A stretch of 64,000 nt of DNA from NCBI GenBank assembly GCA_030158125.1, contig JAOATL010000021.1:1-64000 (forward strand), in the 5' to 3' direction. This DNA comes from Limnohabitans sp. Lineage in GTDB: Bacteria > Pseudomonadota > Gammaproteobacteria > Burkholderiales > Burkholderiaceae_C. Of this stretch, positions 54,938 through 62,547 are shown piece after piece. How positions within the stretch are numbered: position 1 is the stretch's first letter; each line of letters starts with the position of its first letter. Under the pieces are notes generated by a model. That model did no database searches. It saw only the letters and a list, made by a program, of their open reading frames with translations, and was not told where the DNA came from. Position numbers and translations under genes: made by a program.

Positions 54938-55936
54938 ATGCACTCAGTAGTTGAAAAATATTTCAAGAACGTCGTGACCGCCATGGGCACGCTGCTCTTA
55001 GCTGGCACCGTTTTGGCACAAAACTATCCAGCCAAACCCGTCACCTTGCTGGTGCCCTACCCTGCGGGTGGTTTGTCTGACGTCATTGCGCGTACCGTGA
55101 ACAACACCTTGTCAAAAAACCTAGGACAAACCGTGATTGTGGACAACCTGGGTGGTGCGAGTGGTGCCATTGCTGCGCAAAAAGTATTGAACGCACCGGC
55201 CGATGGCCAGATCATTTTTCAGGGCTCGCCCAACGAACTGATCTTGGCGCCTTTGGCCATTTCGGCAGTCAAATTCAAGAGCGAAGACTTCCGTTTGGTT
55301 CAAATGATTTCAACCGCTCAAATTGCATTTTTGGCGCGCAAAGATTTGCCCGTGAGCAACGTGGACGAGTTCTTGGAATACGCCCGCAAAGAAGCACAAG
55401 CTGGCCGCCCCATTACATACGCCAGCGTGGGCCCAGGCTCGTTTTATCACTTGCTCGGTGAGCATCTGTCCAAAATCACCAACATCCCCATGACGCACGT
55501 GCCCTACAAAGGCGGCGCACCAGCCAACCAAGACTTATTGGGCGGTCAAGTGGACATTTTCTTGGCCCCGTTTGGCAAGAACTATGACGAACTGCAAAAG
55601 CAAGGCAAGCTCAAAATTTTGGCCATGCTTAACAGCGAGCGCTTGGAGTCCGTCAAGTCATACCCCGCCATCAGCGAGAGCAAATCTTTGAAGAACTTCA
55701 CTTTCAACATTTGGACAGGCTACTTTGTGAAAAAAGAAACGCCTGAGGCCATCGTTCAAGTGCTGCACAAAGCCATCACCGATTCATTGACAGAACCTTC
55801 TGTATTGGCAGGCATGGAAGCCAACAGCTTGTTGATGGCCAAACCATTGTCAATGCAAGCGGTTAGCAAAGCCTACACAGACGGCACCACACAGTTCCGA
55901 GCCATTGCCAAGTCAATCAACTTGCAACCTCAATAA
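54938..55936 (+). CDS. Bug family (TctC-like) periplasmic binding protein
   Basis: A 332-residue solute-binding protein. The signal peptide (VVTAMGTLLLAGTVLA) ends near AQNYPAKP. Bug motifs are VTLLVPYPAGGLSDVIAR, VDNLGGASGAI, MTHVPYKGGAPANQDLLGGQ and LKILAMLNSERLE. AAAGGA precedes the ATG. The amidohydrolase gene starts 2 bases after its stop, so the ligand may be an N-acyl amino acid or amide. Confidence 0.92.
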   Translation: MHSVVEKYFKNVVTAMGTLLLAGTVLAQNYPAKPVTLLVPYPAGGLSDVIARTVNNTLSKNLGQTVIVDNLGGASGAIAAQKVLNAPADGQIIFQGSPNELILAPLAISAVKFKSEDFRLVQMISTAQIAFLARKDLPVSNVDEFLEYARKEAQAGRPITYASVGPGSFYHLLGEHLSKITNIPMTHVPYKGGAPANQDLLGGQVDIFLAPFGKNYDELQKQGKLKILAMLNSERLESVKSYPAISESKSLKNFTFNIWTGYFVKKETPEAIVQVLHKAITDSLTEPSVLAGMEANSLLMAKPLSMQAVSKAYTDGTTQFRAIAKSINLQPQ

Positions 55937-55938
55937 GC

Positions 55939-57114
55939 ATGACGTATTTGCGCGACGCCCTCACAACCAAAGTGGGTGAATTCATCCAACTCCGGCGTGA
56001 CATTCACCGCCATCCTGAGTTGGCATTTGAAGAACACCGCACCTCGGATTTGGTTGCGGCCAAGTTGACGGCTTGGGGCTACAGTGTCCATCGCGGTTTG
56101 GGCGGCACAGGTGTCGTGGGCACGCTCAAGCGCGGCACCAGCACCCGCAGCCTGGGTTTGCGCGCCGACATGGACGCACTGCCGATTCAAGAGGCCAGTG
56201 GCGCGGAATGGTCAAGCACCAAGCCCGGCCTCATGCATGCCTGCGGCCACGATGGCCACACGGCCATGCTGTTGGCAGCTGCGCATGCCTTGGCTCACAC
56301 GGCCGAATTTGAGGGTGTCTTACACCTGATCTTTCAACCTGCAGAAGAAGGCGGCGGTGGCGCACTGCGCATGATGCGTGAAGGCCTGTTCGAGCGCTTC
56401 CCTTGCGATGCCATTTTTGCCATGCACAACATGCCTGGCGTACCCGCTGGACACCTTGTGTTCAGAGACGGCTCGGCCATGGCCTCCAGCGATTACGTCA
56501 CCATTCGCATACGCGGCAATGGTGGCCATGGCGGCATGCCTCACCGCGCTTCAGATTCATTGGTTGCGGCAGCGTCCATCGTGATGGCACTTCAAACGGT
56601 GGTATCTCGAAATGTTGACCCCCTGCAAACCGCCGTGGTCACAGTAGGGGCGATCAATGCGGGCAAAGCCAACAATGTCATACCTTCTTTGGCCACGTTA
56701 GAACTCAGCGTTCGCGCCCTAGACCCAGGTGTCCGCAAATTGCTAGAACAACGCATTAAAGCCATCGCCACACACCAAGCCGAAAGCTTTGGTGTCCAGG
56801 CAGAGGTGGAATGGAACGAAGGCTATTGCGTCTTGGTCAATTCAGAAAAAGAAACGCAATTTGCAAGACAAGTTGCCTTGAATTTGGTCGGACCTGATCG
56901 TGTCATTCTCAACGGCCCGCCCCTGACGGGCAGCGAAGACTTTGCCTTCATGCTGGAAAAAGTACCCGGTAGTTATTTACTGATTGGCAACGGTGATGGC
57001 GATGCAGTGGGCGCGTGCATGGTGCACAACCCTGGCTACGACTTCAACGATGACAACATCGCAGTTGGCGCCGATTACTGGATACACTTGACCCAGGAAT
57101 TCTTCAAAGTTTAA
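55939..57114 (+). CDS. M20 family amidohydrolase (hippurate hydrolase-like)
   Basis: A 391-residue metallopeptidase/aminoacylase. Metal-binding motifs are LMHACGHDGHTAMLL, FQPAEEGGGGALRM and TGSEDFAFML, with the lid-domain motif GNGGHGGMPHRASD. It probably cleaves N-acyl or N-benzoyl amino acids to carboxylate plus amino acid. It is co-transcribed with the Bug gene. Its product could feed the riboswitch-controlled dadA-like gene just downstream. A clear paralogue lies at the right end of the window. Confidence 0.9.
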   Translation: MTYLRDALTTKVGEFIQLRRDIHRHPELAFEEHRTSDLVAAKLTAWGYSVHRGLGGTGVVGTLKRGTSTRSLGLRADMDALPIQEASGAEWSSTKPGLMHACGHDGHTAMLLAAAHALAHTAEFEGVLHLIFQPAEEGGGGALRMMREGLFERFPCDAIFAMHNMPGVPAGHLVFRDGSAMASSDYVTIRIRGNGGHGGMPHRASDSLVAAASIVMALQTVVSRNVDPLQTAVVTVGAINAGKANNVIPSLATLELSVRALDPGVRKLLEQRIKAIATHQAESFGVQAEVEWNEGYCVLVNSEKETQFARQVALNLVGPDRVILNGPPLTGSEDFAFMLEKVPGSYLLIGNGDGDAVGACMVHNPGYDFNDDNIAVGADYWIHLTQEFFKV

Positions 57115-57124
57115 ATTTAAAATT

Positions 57125-57315
57125 CCAGTGACATCGGGAGAGATTGCTCTCCAAGCAACGCCGAAGGAGCAACCGCCCCGGAAACTCTCAGGCAAAAGGA
57201 CCGATGCCACATTTCATTCTGAAGAGTGGTTTGCGTTTTCGTCCGCAAACCCACCGCAGGAGCAAACAGGGCCATCAGGCGCTGCGAATCTCTCAGGTCC
57301 AAAACAGAAGGGGCG
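57125..57315 (+). ncRNA. Tandem glycine riboswitch
   Basis: Two consecutive gcvT-type aptamers are visible. The first is closed by CATCGG (57132-57137) and CCGATG (57201-57206) and contains GCCGAAGGAGCAA and CTCTCAGGCAAAAGGAC. The second is closed by TTCTG (57217-57221) and CAGAA (57305-57309) and contains CACCGCAGGAGCAAA and TCTCAGGTCC. Both conserved cores match known glycine aptamers. It precedes the DadA-like gene. Confidence 0.92.
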
Positions 57316-57319
57316 CCAC

Positions 57320-57335
57320 AGGCACAGGTGTGCCT
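57320..57335 (+). promoter_or_regulatory. Hairpin downstream of the glycine riboswitch
   Basis: AGGCAC and GTGCCT form a 6-bp stem with loop AGGT, 4 bases after the second aptamer. No T-run follows, so if it is part of the expression platform it more likely acts on translation or as a spacer than as an intrinsic terminator. Confidence 0.4.
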
Positions 57336-57371
57336 TGGCTCAACCCTTCGACGTTTTGAAAGACCTGAATC

Positions 57372-58649
57372 ATGAAAACAATCGCAATTGTGGGTGGCGG
57401 CATTACCGGCGTCACGACAGCTTATGCGTTGGCCAAGCGCGGCTTCTCTGTCACTTTGTTTGAGCGTCATCGCTATGCCGCCATGGAAACATCTTTTGCC
57501 AATGGTGGTCAACTGTCGGCTTCCAATGCAGAAGTCTGGACCCACCCCTCCACCATCGTCAAGGGCTTGAAGTGGATGCTCAAAAGCGATGCCCCTCTGT
57601 TGGTCAATCCCAAACCCAGCTGGCACAAAATTTCTTGGTTTGCAGAATTCATGGCGTCCATGACCCACTATGAAAAGAACACCATTGAAACCACCAAGCT
57701 GGCCGTGGCTGCGCGCCAACATTTGTTTTCTTGGGCACAGGCAGAAAACATTGACTTCGATTTGAAAAAGCAAGGCATTTTGCACATATACCGCGACAAA
57801 AAAGGTTTTGATCACGCGGGCAAAGTGTCTGAAATGCTGGCCAAAGGTGGCCTGCCACGCCATGCGGTGACGCCAGAAGAAATGAAAACCATCGAACCCA
57901 CATTGGCCGGCAACTATTACGGCGGCTATTTCACAGAGAGCGATTCAACAGGCGACATTCACAAGTTCACCAATGGTTTGGCCTTGGCTGTTCAGCGTTT
58001 GGGCGTTCGCACTTTGTACGACCAAGACGTCACCAACATCCAAAGCGACAACGATCAAGTCAAGATCACGGTGGCCCATTCAGAGGCCCCCACCAGCGTT
58101 CACACCTTCGACAGTGTGGTGGTGTGCGCAGGCGTGGCCAGCAAACAGTTTGCATCTCAACTGGGTGACCGCGTCAACATCTACCCGGTCAAGGGCTATT
58201 CCATCACCGTCAATTTGAACGACGCAGAAAGCCAAGCAGGTGCACCACAAGTGAGTTTGCTCGACGACGAAACCAAGCTGGTTACCAGCCGTTTGGGTGA
58301 TGACCGATTCCGTGTGGCGGGCACTGCAGAATTCAACGGCTACAACCGCGACATTCGCTCAGACCGCATCAAGCCACTGGTCGATTGGGTGAACCAATGC
58401 TTCCCCAAAATCAACACCCGCTCCGTGGTGCCATGGGCTGGCCTGCGTCCCATGATGCCCAACATGATGCCGCGCGTAGGTCGCGGTAAAGCTGCAAATG
58501 TGTTTTACAACACAGGTCATGGTCACTTGGGATGGACCTTGTCAGCGGTGACTGCCGACATGGTGGCTGAAGTGGTATCGGCTCAGGCTTTAGCCGAACG
58601 CGCAACGATCATTTCAGGATCGACCAACCTGGCACGTGTGTCCACGTAA
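57372..58649 (+). CDS. DadA-like D-amino acid dehydrogenase / glycine oxidase family flavoprotein
   Basis: A 425-residue FAD oxidoreductase of the DAO family. The N-terminal dinucleotide fold is IAIVGGGITGVTTAYALAKRG (positions 4-24); ETSFANGGQLSASNAEVWT and, near the C-terminus, NTGHGHLGWTLSAVTAD are DadA hallmarks. It would deaminate D-amino acids to 2-oxoacids and ammonia. The tandem glycine riboswitch upstream indicates control by glycine, so glycine itself or a D-amino acid linked to glycine metabolism is a probable substrate. Its 3' end overlaps a convergent gene by 67 bases. Confidence 0.88.
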   Translation: MKTIAIVGGGITGVTTAYALAKRGFSVTLFERHRYAAMETSFANGGQLSASNAEVWTHPSTIVKGLKWMLKSDAPLLVNPKPSWHKISWFAEFMASMTHYEKNTIETTKLAVAARQHLFSWAQAENIDFDLKKQGILHIYRDKKGFDHAGKVSEMLAKGGLPRHAVTPEEMKTIEPTLAGNYYGGYFTESDSTGDIHKFTNGLALAVQRLGVRTLYDQDVTNIQSDNDQVKITVAHSEAPTSVHTFDSVVVCAGVASKQFASQLGDRVNIYPVKGYSITVNLNDAESQAGAPQVSLLDDETKLVTSRLGDDRFRVAGTAEFNGYNRDIRSDRIKPLVDWVNQCFPKINTRSVVPWAGLRPMMPNMMPRVGRGKAANVFYNTGHGHLGWTLSAVTADMVAEVVSAQALAERATIISGSTNLARVST

Positions 58650-58993
58650 TAACCACCGAACTCGGTGTACTTCAAGACAGCACATTGGCATGTGCTGCAC
58701 TTGAAGACATCGCAGCGGTTGTAGGGGAAATAGTCCACTGCAATGGGCGCATTGGATGAATCGTAGCGCGTGCCGTTGGGGTGGAATTCCTCGAAGGTCA
58801 ATTCCATTTGACCTTCGGGTAGTTCTTGGCGAAGAGTACCTACGGCATGCATTTGATCAGCCGGCCAGCGCGCGTCGGGCACGCTTTCCCAGCCTTTGCA
58901 GATTTTCAGGGCGCAGGTGCAGTTGTCGTGCATCTGCGTTGCCATGGCATGAAGTTCTTCAGCGCTGATGAGTTGCAGATTTTTATTCGACAT
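58583..58993 (-). CDS. Conserved hypothetical protein with paired cysteines
   Basis: A 136-residue protein starting MSNKNLQLISAEELHAM. Cys pairs CTCALKIC (about 26-33) and CSTCQC in the segment NRCDVFKCSTCQCAVLKYTE suggest a metal-binding or zinc-ribbon-like site. A conserved-looking end, YTEFGGYYVDTRARLV, follows. No family name is known to me; similar small proteins occur in other Burkholderiales. Its coding end overlaps the convergent dadA-like gene by 67 bases. Confidence 0.65.
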   Translation of the reverse strand: MSNKNLQLISAEELHAMATQMHDNCTCALKICKGWESVPDARWPADQMHAVGTLRQELPEGQMELTFEEFHPNGTRYDSSNAPIAVDYFPYNRCDVFKCSTCQCAVLKYTEFGGYYVDTRARLVDPEMIVARSAKA

Positions 58994-59037
58994 TTGCAAA
59001 TCTTAAGGTCAAACCCATCAACCTGGCATGAGATGAG

Positions 59038-59979
59038 TTAATGGACGGCTGTTAATTCAGAGAGATTTAAAACAGCCAGTACATTTTTAGCAGCGCCTAC
59101 GCCCATGTTGATGTAAGCATCACTGGTCACACCCCCAATGTGGGGGCTCAGAATAATTTGTGGCACATTGTGAAAAATATGCGGCGCCGTCATGGGCTCC
59201 AGCGCAAAACTGTCTAAACCTGCGGCAAATACATGACCCGTTTGCACGGCGGCTAACAAAGCGGGTTCATCCACCAAACCACCGCGCGCCGTGTTCACAA
59301 ATAACACGCCTGGTTTACATGCGGCCAATGTGGTGGCATTGATCAACTGCCGGTTGTCAGATGTCAAAGGACAGTGCAAAGAGATGGCATCGGATTCGCG
59401 AAAAAGTGTTTCAAAGTCCACAAGACGAATGTCATCTGGCAAGTTTTTAGCGAATGGATCAACACCCAAAACTTTCATGCCCATCGCATTGCACATTTTG
59501 GCAAAGCGCAGACCAATAGCACCCAAGCCCACCAAGCCAATGGTGCGGCCCTGCAGTTCAATGCTTTTGTGGGTGGCTTTGTCCCAGAAACCTGCATGCA
59601 TGCGCTCGTTCAAATGCACCACTGATTTGGCGCAGGCCAACAACAAGGCCATGGCTTGTTCCGCCACAGCAGCCGCATTGGCGCCTACTGCAGCGCACAC
59701 TTCAATACCGCGTGCTTTTGCGGCTTCTTTGTCGATGGTGTCAGTACCACTGCCGTGCTTAGAAATGACTCGCAAAGCGGGTGCAGCGTCCATCACTTCG
59801 GCACCCACACTGCCATAACGAACAATGATGGCCACAGGATTGTGGCGTTGGCACAAAGCAACCAGGTCCGCAGTCTGAGGCGTTTTTCCAGCATAGACAA
59901 TTTCGAAATCAGTCAACAACGCCAAAGCTTGGGATGCCAGATCTGCGCCTGTCACGATGACAACGGGACGCGAACTCAC
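59038..59979 (-). CDS. Hydroxyacid dehydrogenase (phosphoglycerate dehydrogenase-like)
   Basis: A 313-residue NAD-dependent D-2-hydroxyacid dehydrogenase. The cofactor motif is GLVGLGAIGLRFAK, and the catalytic residues are in VNTARGGLVDE (Arg), DSFALEPM (Glu) and LSPHIGGVT (His). The GTG start (59979) overlaps the RraA-like stop (GTGA), so a longer frame from 60033 is rejected. It is last in the Bug-RraA-dehydrogenase operon and may oxidise or reduce the 2-oxoacid made or used by the RraA-like enzyme. Confidence 0.88.
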   Translation of the reverse strand: MSSRPVVIVTGADLASQALALLTDFEIVYAGKTPQTADLVALCQRHNPVAIIVRYGSVGAEVMDAAPALRVISKHGSGTDTIDKEAAKARGIEVCAAVGANAAAVAEQAMALLLACAKSVVHLNERMHAGFWDKATHKSIELQGRTIGLVGLGAIGLRFAKMCNAMGMKVLGVDPFAKNLPDDIRLVDFETLFRESDAISLHCPLTSDNRQLINATTLAACKPGVLFVNTARGGLVDEPALLAAVQTGHVFAAGLDSFALEPMTAPHIFHNVPQIILSPHIGGVTSDAYINMGVGAAKNVLAVLNLSELTAVH

Positions 59980-60656
59980 AGCGTTTCGCCTTCTTTCAAG
60001 ACACCCGCTGCCACCAAGGATGGCAGCAGCCATGATGCACTGGTGTTGCCTAGCTTAATCTGCGCAATGCGCTTGGCCTCGTCCACCACTTTTTTGTCTG
60101 CCAGTGGCAACAAGCCCGGCAGCTTCTCGCGCTCAACCACCACAATGCCATCAGCATCGGCCAAGACAAAGTCGCCTGGGTTAACAGACACACCACCGCA
60201 TGAAATGGGATGGCCAATGCGGCCACCAATGTTTTTGGTCGGGCCATTTGGATTGGTGCCCACAGAAAAAACCGGGAAGTCCATCTCTTCAATTTCGAGG
60301 CTGTCGCGCACGGCGGCATCCACAATGACACCGGCAATGCCCAACTGCTTGCACGCCGTCATCATGATGGTACCCATCAGGGCTGCAGTTTGATCGGCCT
60401 TGCCATCGATGACCAACACATCACCTGGCTTGGCCATGGCAATGGCGGCATGGATCATGAGGTTGTCGCCAGGGCGAACTTCTACGGTCAGCGCGGGACC
60501 CGCCACTTTCATGTGAGGACGCAGCGCACTGATGCGGCCGTGCATCACACCACGGCGTCCCGCCACATCGGCAAAAATGGCCGCTTGATGCACCGATGCT
60601 TTTTGCACCAGGTCAGCAGACACACGCTCAAAATTGCGAACAATATCTTGACTCAT
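59976..60656 (-). CDS. RraA family / 4-hydroxy-4-methyl-2-oxoglutarate aldolase-like protein
   Basis: A 226-residue protein with the RraA/HMG-aldolase fold: GRISALRPHMKVAGPALTV, HAAIAMAKPGDVLVIDGKAD and GVIVDAAVRDSLEIEEMDFPVFS, including the Arg/Asp residues used by the aldolase for magnesium and pyruvate binding. In a catabolic operon it probably acts as an aldolase or oxaloacetate decarboxylase rather than as an RNase E inhibitor. It is 22 bases downstream of a Bug gene. Confidence 0.86.
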   Translation of the reverse strand: MSQDIVRNFERVSADLVQKASVHQAAIFADVAGRRGVMHGRISALRPHMKVAGPALTVEVRPGDNLMIHAAIAMAKPGDVLVIDGKADQTAALMGTIMMTACKQLGIAGVIVDAAVRDSLEIEEMDFPVFSVGTNPNGPTKNIGGRIGHPISCGGVSVNPGDFVLADADGIVVVEREKLPGLLPLADKKVVDEAKRIAQIKLGNTSASWLLPSLVAAGVLKEGETL

Positions 60657-60678
60657 GAATATTCCAAATAAAAATTAA

Positions 60679-61674
60679 TCAGTCGGCGCGGGCGCCAGAT
60701 TCTTTGACGACCTTGCCCCACTTCACCAAGTCTTCCCGCATGAGCTTTGCAAATTGCTCTGGTGTGCCGCCTGTAATTTCCAAGCCTTGATCGTTCAACT
60801 TTTTGCGCAAGTCATCGGCACGCAATGCTTTGTTCACTTCGGCATTCAAGGCAGCGGTCATGTCGGCTGGCAACTTGGCAGGGCCTAACAATCCAAACCA
60901 CGTAATGGCCTCAAAGCCCTTCACACCCGACTCATCCACAGTAGGCACGTTGGGCAAGTCATCTGTTCTCTTGGCGGAGGTCACCGCCAGGGCTCTGAGC
61001 TTGCCGTTCTTGATATGACCAATGAGAGTAGGCACAGAAGAAACATAGGCGTGCACGCTACCGCCCATCACATCGTTTAAACCTTGCGCTGCGCCCTTGT
61101 AGGGAATGTGCGTTAAGCGAACGCCCGCTTCTTTTTGCAACATTTCTGTGGCAAGGTGAGCCACCGTGCCATTGCCTGAGGTGGCGTAGTTAATCTGAGT
61201 GGGTTGTGCTTTAGCGGCCGCCAACAAGTCAGCCAAGGTTTTGAATGGCGAGTTGGTTGCAACCACCACAATCAAGGGGGAGTAACCGATGTTGACAATG
61301 GGTGTGAGGTCTTTTGCAGGGTCGTAGGGCAACTTGCTGTAAAGACTGGGGTTGATGGCCAAATTGCTGGTTTGCCCAATGACCAAATTCAAACCGTCTG
61401 GGGCCGATTTGGCAATGGCATCCACACCAATGTTGCCACCCGAACCGGGTTTGTTGTCATAAATAAAAGCCCATTTGGTGCTGGTCACCACCTTATTGCC
61501 AACTTCACGGGCAATCAAATCAGTACCGCCACCTGCTGGAAATGGCACCACGATGCGAATGGGTTTGGCGGGCCAGGTTTGCGCCCATGCGCTCATCGTC
61601 AAGGTGACGCCCACCAACAGGGCGGCCATGGCCGATTGCGTCAAGACGCGGCGCTGGGCAGAAATATTTGTCAT
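60679..61674 (-). CDS. Bug family (TctC-like) periplasmic binding protein
   Basis: A 331-residue solute-binding protein. The signal peptide (AMAALLVGVTLTMSAWA) ends near QTWPAKP. It shows IRIVVPFPAGGGTDLIARE, NKPGSGGNIGVDAIAK, LTHIPYKGAAQGLNDVMGG and LRALAVTSAKRTDDLP. It is first in an operon with RraA-like and hydroxyacid dehydrogenase genes and divergent from an IclR regulator; a hydroxydicarboxylate ligand would fit. Confidence 0.92.
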   Translation of the reverse strand: MTNISAQRRVLTQSAMAALLVGVTLTMSAWAQTWPAKPIRIVVPFPAGGGTDLIAREVGNKVVTSTKWAFIYDNKPGSGGNIGVDAIAKSAPDGLNLVIGQTSNLAINPSLYSKLPYDPAKDLTPIVNIGYSPLIVVVATNSPFKTLADLLAAAKAQPTQINYATSGNGTVAHLATEMLQKEAGVRLTHIPYKGAAQGLNDVMGGSVHAYVSSVPTLIGHIKNGKLRALAVTSAKRTDDLPNVPTVDESGVKGFEAITWFGLLGPAKLPADMTAALNAEVNKALRADDLRKKLNDQGLEITGGTPEQFAKLMREDLVKWGKVVKESGARAD

Positions 61675-61702
61675 GTTTGTCTCCTGATGTGGCTAATTTA
61701 TC

Positions 61703-61718
61703 TGAAACAGATTGTTCA
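61703..61718. promoter_or_regulatory. Inverted repeat, candidate IclR operator (distal)
   Basis: TGAAACAGATTGTTCA is a near-palindrome (TGAAACA/TGTTCA) in the divergent promoter region, similar in form to operators of IclR-family regulators. It lies 29 bases from the Bug gene start. Confidence 0.45.
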
Positions 61719-61741
61719 TGCATCTTTCATTCAATACAATC

Positions 61742-61769
61742 ATGTTTCATACAGTGAAAGATGTTTCAT
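61742..61769. promoter_or_regulatory. Repeats overlapping the iclR start, candidate autoregulatory operator
   Basis: TTTCA-N5-TGAAA (61745-61759) is an inverted repeat, and ATGTTTCAT occurs twice (61742-61750 and 61761-61769). The second copy overlaps the iclR start codon, suggesting autorepression. Confidence 0.45.
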
Positions 61770-62535
61770 GGCACGAAAACCACCTCTGCACACCGCACGC
61801 GAAGAATCCAACACCGAGGGCGGCGTGATCGCAGTCAAACGTGCACTGCAAATTCTGGAAGTATTTGAGATTGGTGACCAACACCTTTCGTTGGCTGAAA
61901 TCAGCCGCCGAACTGGTCTGCACAACACCACCGTGCTGCGATTGGCACGCACGCTGGCCCTGTCGGGTTACATGGTGCAAAAAGAAGAAGGTACATGGCG
62001 CTTGGGCGCGGCTGCAGGATGGCTGGGGGCACGATACCAAGCTGGTTTTGACATCCATGACGTGGTGGAACCCACCCTGCGTCAGTTGTCACTCGACACG
62101 CAAGAAAGTGCATCTTTTTATGTGCGCGAAGGTGACGTGCGTTCTTGCATCTCTCGCATTGAAGGCCCGCAGTCGGTCAGGCACCATGTCCGAATTGGCA
62201 TGCGATTGCCTTTGAATTTGGGCGCGCCGGGCAAAGTGATTTTGGCTTTTTCAGGCGCTGCCGGCGATGAGTTTGAAGTCATCCGACGCCGTGGTTATCA
62301 CCTGTCGATGGGCGAAAGAGAAGCAGAGGTGTCTAGCGTTGCAGCACCCGTGTTTGGTTTGAACTGGCGCTTGTTGGGGTCGATGTGCATATCAGGCCCC
62401 ACAGCACGATTGAGCAAAAACAAACTGCAAATTCATGCCAAGACTGTGATGAATGCGGCCAATCAGTTGTCGTATGCCTTGGCTGGCTCGGCTTCGCAAG
62501 AGACACCCAAGGTGGTGTCTACTTGGCACCCATGA
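61768..62535 (+). CDS. IclR family transcriptional regulator
   Basis: A 255-residue regulator. The N-terminal winged helix has VIAVKRALQILEVF, LSLAEISRRTGLHNTTVLRLARTL, and the C-terminal effector domain has HHVRIGMRLPLNLGAPGKVILAF. The start MARKPPLHTA is the first plausible ATG; the open frame extends far upstream (from 61204) only as the antisense of the Bug gene. It is divergent from the Bug-RraA-dehydrogenase operon, its probable target. Confidence 0.92.
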   Translation: MARKPPLHTAREESNTEGGVIAVKRALQILEVFEIGDQHLSLAEISRRTGLHNTTVLRLARTLALSGYMVQKEEGTWRLGAAAGWLGARYQAGFDIHDVVEPTLRQLSLDTQESASFYVREGDVRSCISRIEGPQSVRHHVRIGMRLPLNLGAPGKVILAFSGAAGDEFEVIRRRGYHLSMGEREAEVSSVAAPVFGLNWRLLGSMCISGPTARLSKNKLQIHAKTVMNAANQLSYALAGSASQETPKVVSTWHP

Positions 62536-62547
62536 TATTGACGCGAG

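Noticed and set aside
57117-57863. 248-residue open frame on the minus strand
   Set aside because: It spans the glycine riboswitch and the start of the dadA-like gene, both better supported.
61204-61767. N-terminal extension of the IclR regulator
   Set aside because: The extension is antisense to the Bug gene; the HTH domain begins normally from the ATG at 61768.
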